In this document: positions 23,133 to 23,945 of the stretch, one piece after another
Numbering within the stretch: position 1 is the stretch's first letter
How the letters are laid out: each line of letters opens with the position of its first letter
NCBI GenBank assembly: GCA_910587555.1
Contig: CAJULV010000020.1
Coordinates: 1 to 23,945, forward strand
Direction: 5' to 3'
Source of the DNA: an uncultured Acetatifactor sp.
GTDB taxonomy: Bacteria; Bacillota; Clostridia; Lachnospirales; Lachnospiraceae
Length of the DNA stretch: 23,945 bases
Notes under the pieces: generated by a model
The model's input: only the letters and a program-made list of their open reading frames with translations
Told to the model about the DNA's origin: nothing
The model's database searches: none
Made by a program: the position numbers and the translations under genes

Positions 23133-23138
23133 ATTATA
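23133..23138 (-). promoter_or_regulatory. Predicted -10 box of the ROK kinase gene
   Basis: A perfect TATAAT on the minus strand, with no consensus -35 at 16-18 bases. Just upstream is a short inverted repeat, TACCA-ATTATA-TGGTA, where the -35 would be; it could bind an activator or repressor. Confidence 0.5.
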
Positions 23139-23201
23139 CACTAAATACCATATAATTGGTAGTCCCAAAGTGATTTTTGTCAGCAACCTGCCTCCGAATT
23201 T

Positions 23202-23233
23202 GTAACAGTTCAGCCAGGGCACTGAACTGTTAC
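23202..23233. repeat. 12-bp inverted repeat between the nitroreductase and ROK genes
   Basis: Perfect arms GTAACAGTTCAG and CTGAACTGTTAC around an eight-base loop. Each side is bordered by a directly repeated CCGAATTT, and a CCGAAT/ATTCGG pair follows at 23234-23252. No T-run follows on either strand, so it is not a standard terminator. It may be a dispersed palindromic (REP-like) element or an mRNA 3' end stabiliser. Confidence 0.7.
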
Positions 23234-23254
23234 CCGAATTTCACATATTCGGAT

Positions 23255-23785
23255 TTATAAGTATGTAATCTGCCGTCCGGCATCAAATGTATGCGGCACC
23301 TTTTCGACTGCTTTGTGTCCTGCTGCAATGGCAATCACAAAATTATAATTTTCCGGTAATTTCAGCGCTTTTGCAAAATAGTCTCTTTTCTCGCCTCTGA
23401 GCGCGTCATAAATGCAGCCGATAATCAGACTGCCCAATCCCATGGATTCCGCCGCCAGTGATATATTTTCCACCGCAATTCCCGTATCCACCCGGCTCCA
23501 GCGAAAACCTTCCTCTGCGCTTAACAGAATAACCGCAGGCGCCTCATAGTAAAAATTGTGTTCCGGTGCCGTAAGGTTCCGCAGCTTGTTTTTTTCGGAC
23601 TCTATTTCTTCCAAAAGCGGATTATCTCCCTTCAATACGGTAAAATGAATTTCCTGTCTGTTCGTCGCCGTAGGTGCCTGAAGGCCGGCCCGGAGCAGTG
23701 CTTCCAGTTCCGTGTCCGACAGTGCTTCCGGTGTATAGCCTCTGGTAGAACTGCGTTTTTCTATTGTCTCAAGTGTGTGATTCAT
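23255..23785 (-). CDS. Nitroreductase family protein
   Basis: A 176-residue FMN-dependent oxidoreductase-like protein from the ATG at 23785, which follows AGGAGGAACCGAT. RSSTRGYTPEALSDTELEALLRAGLQAPTATNRQ at residues 11-44 is the FMN phosphate and ring-binding region (the Arg-Ser-x-Arg signature), and GIAVENISLAAESMGLGSLIIGCI near 113-136 is the second conserved helix. Such enzymes reduce nitro compounds, quinones or other acceptors with NAD(P)H; the natural substrate is unknown. The frame is open 24 codons further upstream, but that part is the 74-bp repeat. It is followed by a 251-base gap with hairpins before the ROK kinase. Confidence 0.85.
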   Translation of the reverse strand: MNHTLETIEKRSSTRGYTPEALSDTELEALLRAGLQAPTATNRQEIHFTVLKGDNPLLEEIESEKNKLRNLTAPEHNFYYEAPAVILLSAEEGFRWSRVDTGIAVENISLAAESMGLGSLIIGCIYDALRGEKRDYFAKALKLPENYNFVIAIAAGHKAVEKVPHTFDAGRQITYL

Positions 23786-23800
23786 ATCGGTTCCTCCTAA

Positions 23801-23945
23801 TTTAGTCGCTGCGCGACAGCACTGAAGTGCAAAGCCTCCTCGGTGCTTCTCTTGCACCTTCGCCGCTTTGCCTTTTTAGTCGCTGCGCGTCAGCACTGAA
23901 GTGCAAAGCCTCCTCGGTGCTTCTCTTGCACCTTCGCCGCTTTGC
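23801..23945. repeat. 74-bp tandem repeat at the window end
   Basis: One full 74-bp unit (23801-23874) and 71 bases of a second (23875-23945, cut by the window edge) differ at one position (GCGCGACAGC against GCGCGTCAGC). Each unit contains an imperfect inverted pair, CTGAAGTGCAAAG and CTTGCACCTTCG, so the RNA could fold. The array lies directly upstream of the nitroreductase ribosome site and may continue beyond the window. Confidence 0.92.

Overview
All 21 protein genes that I accept lie on the minus strand, so the window reads from right to left. The gene content points to an anaerobic Gram-positive, most likely a Lachnospiraceae-type Clostridium: IorAB ferredoxin oxidoreductase, an endonuclease-type MutL, a 'methionine gamma-lyase family' gene after miaA, a divergent MreB next to radC, a BlaI/BlaR1-like pair, and AGGAGG-type ribosome sites with many GTG and TTG starts. 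G+C looks intermediate by eye. The lineage is inferred from content, not from a marker gene.

Layout in the direction of transcription. (1) 23.9-21.1 kb: a nitroreductase-family flavoprotein behind a 74-bp tandem repeat, then a ROK sugar kinase (fructokinase-like) with a structured leader, then type I mannose-6-phosphate isomerase, closed by a 13-bp-stem terminator. (2) 20.8-19.8 kb: a Gfo/Idh/MocA dehydrogenase. (3) 19.8-17.9 kb: leuC-leuD (isopropylmalate isomerase) with its own promoter and terminator. (4) 17.7-14.6 kb: a MATE transporter, then ruvA-ruvB. (5) 14.6-10.1 kb: iorA-iorB-paaK-ACT, a unit with a good promoter and terminator that links arylpyruvate oxidation to arylacetyl-CoA/arylacetate interconversion. 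(6) 10.05-7.97 kb: a blaI-blaR1-like regulator pair with two 16-bp palindromic operators, one of them inside its promoter. (7) 7.96-7.81 kb: a possible small RNA gene with a tRNA-like T-arm and acceptor stem followed by a terminator hairpin. (8) 7.7-0.08 kb: mutL, miaA, a PLP-enzyme-like gene, a small membrane protein (DUF4321-type), radC and an mreB-like gene, ending in a terminator at the left edge.

The most unusual signals are as follows. Three genes of the last cluster (mutL, miaA, radC) each carry a different in-frame minisatellite: 7 x 36 bp, 3 x 42 bp and 6 x 18 bp. The tRNA-like element is too short to hold both a D arm and an anticodon arm. The ROK-kinase leader holds three complementary segments that can form two mutually exclusive hairpins. 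A short leader module around GCGCAGCG recurs upstream of unrelated genes. The MreB-like protein has an altered phosphate-binding motif. I found no CRISPR array, insertion sequence, integrase, rRNA or complete tRNA gene, and no obvious defence system.
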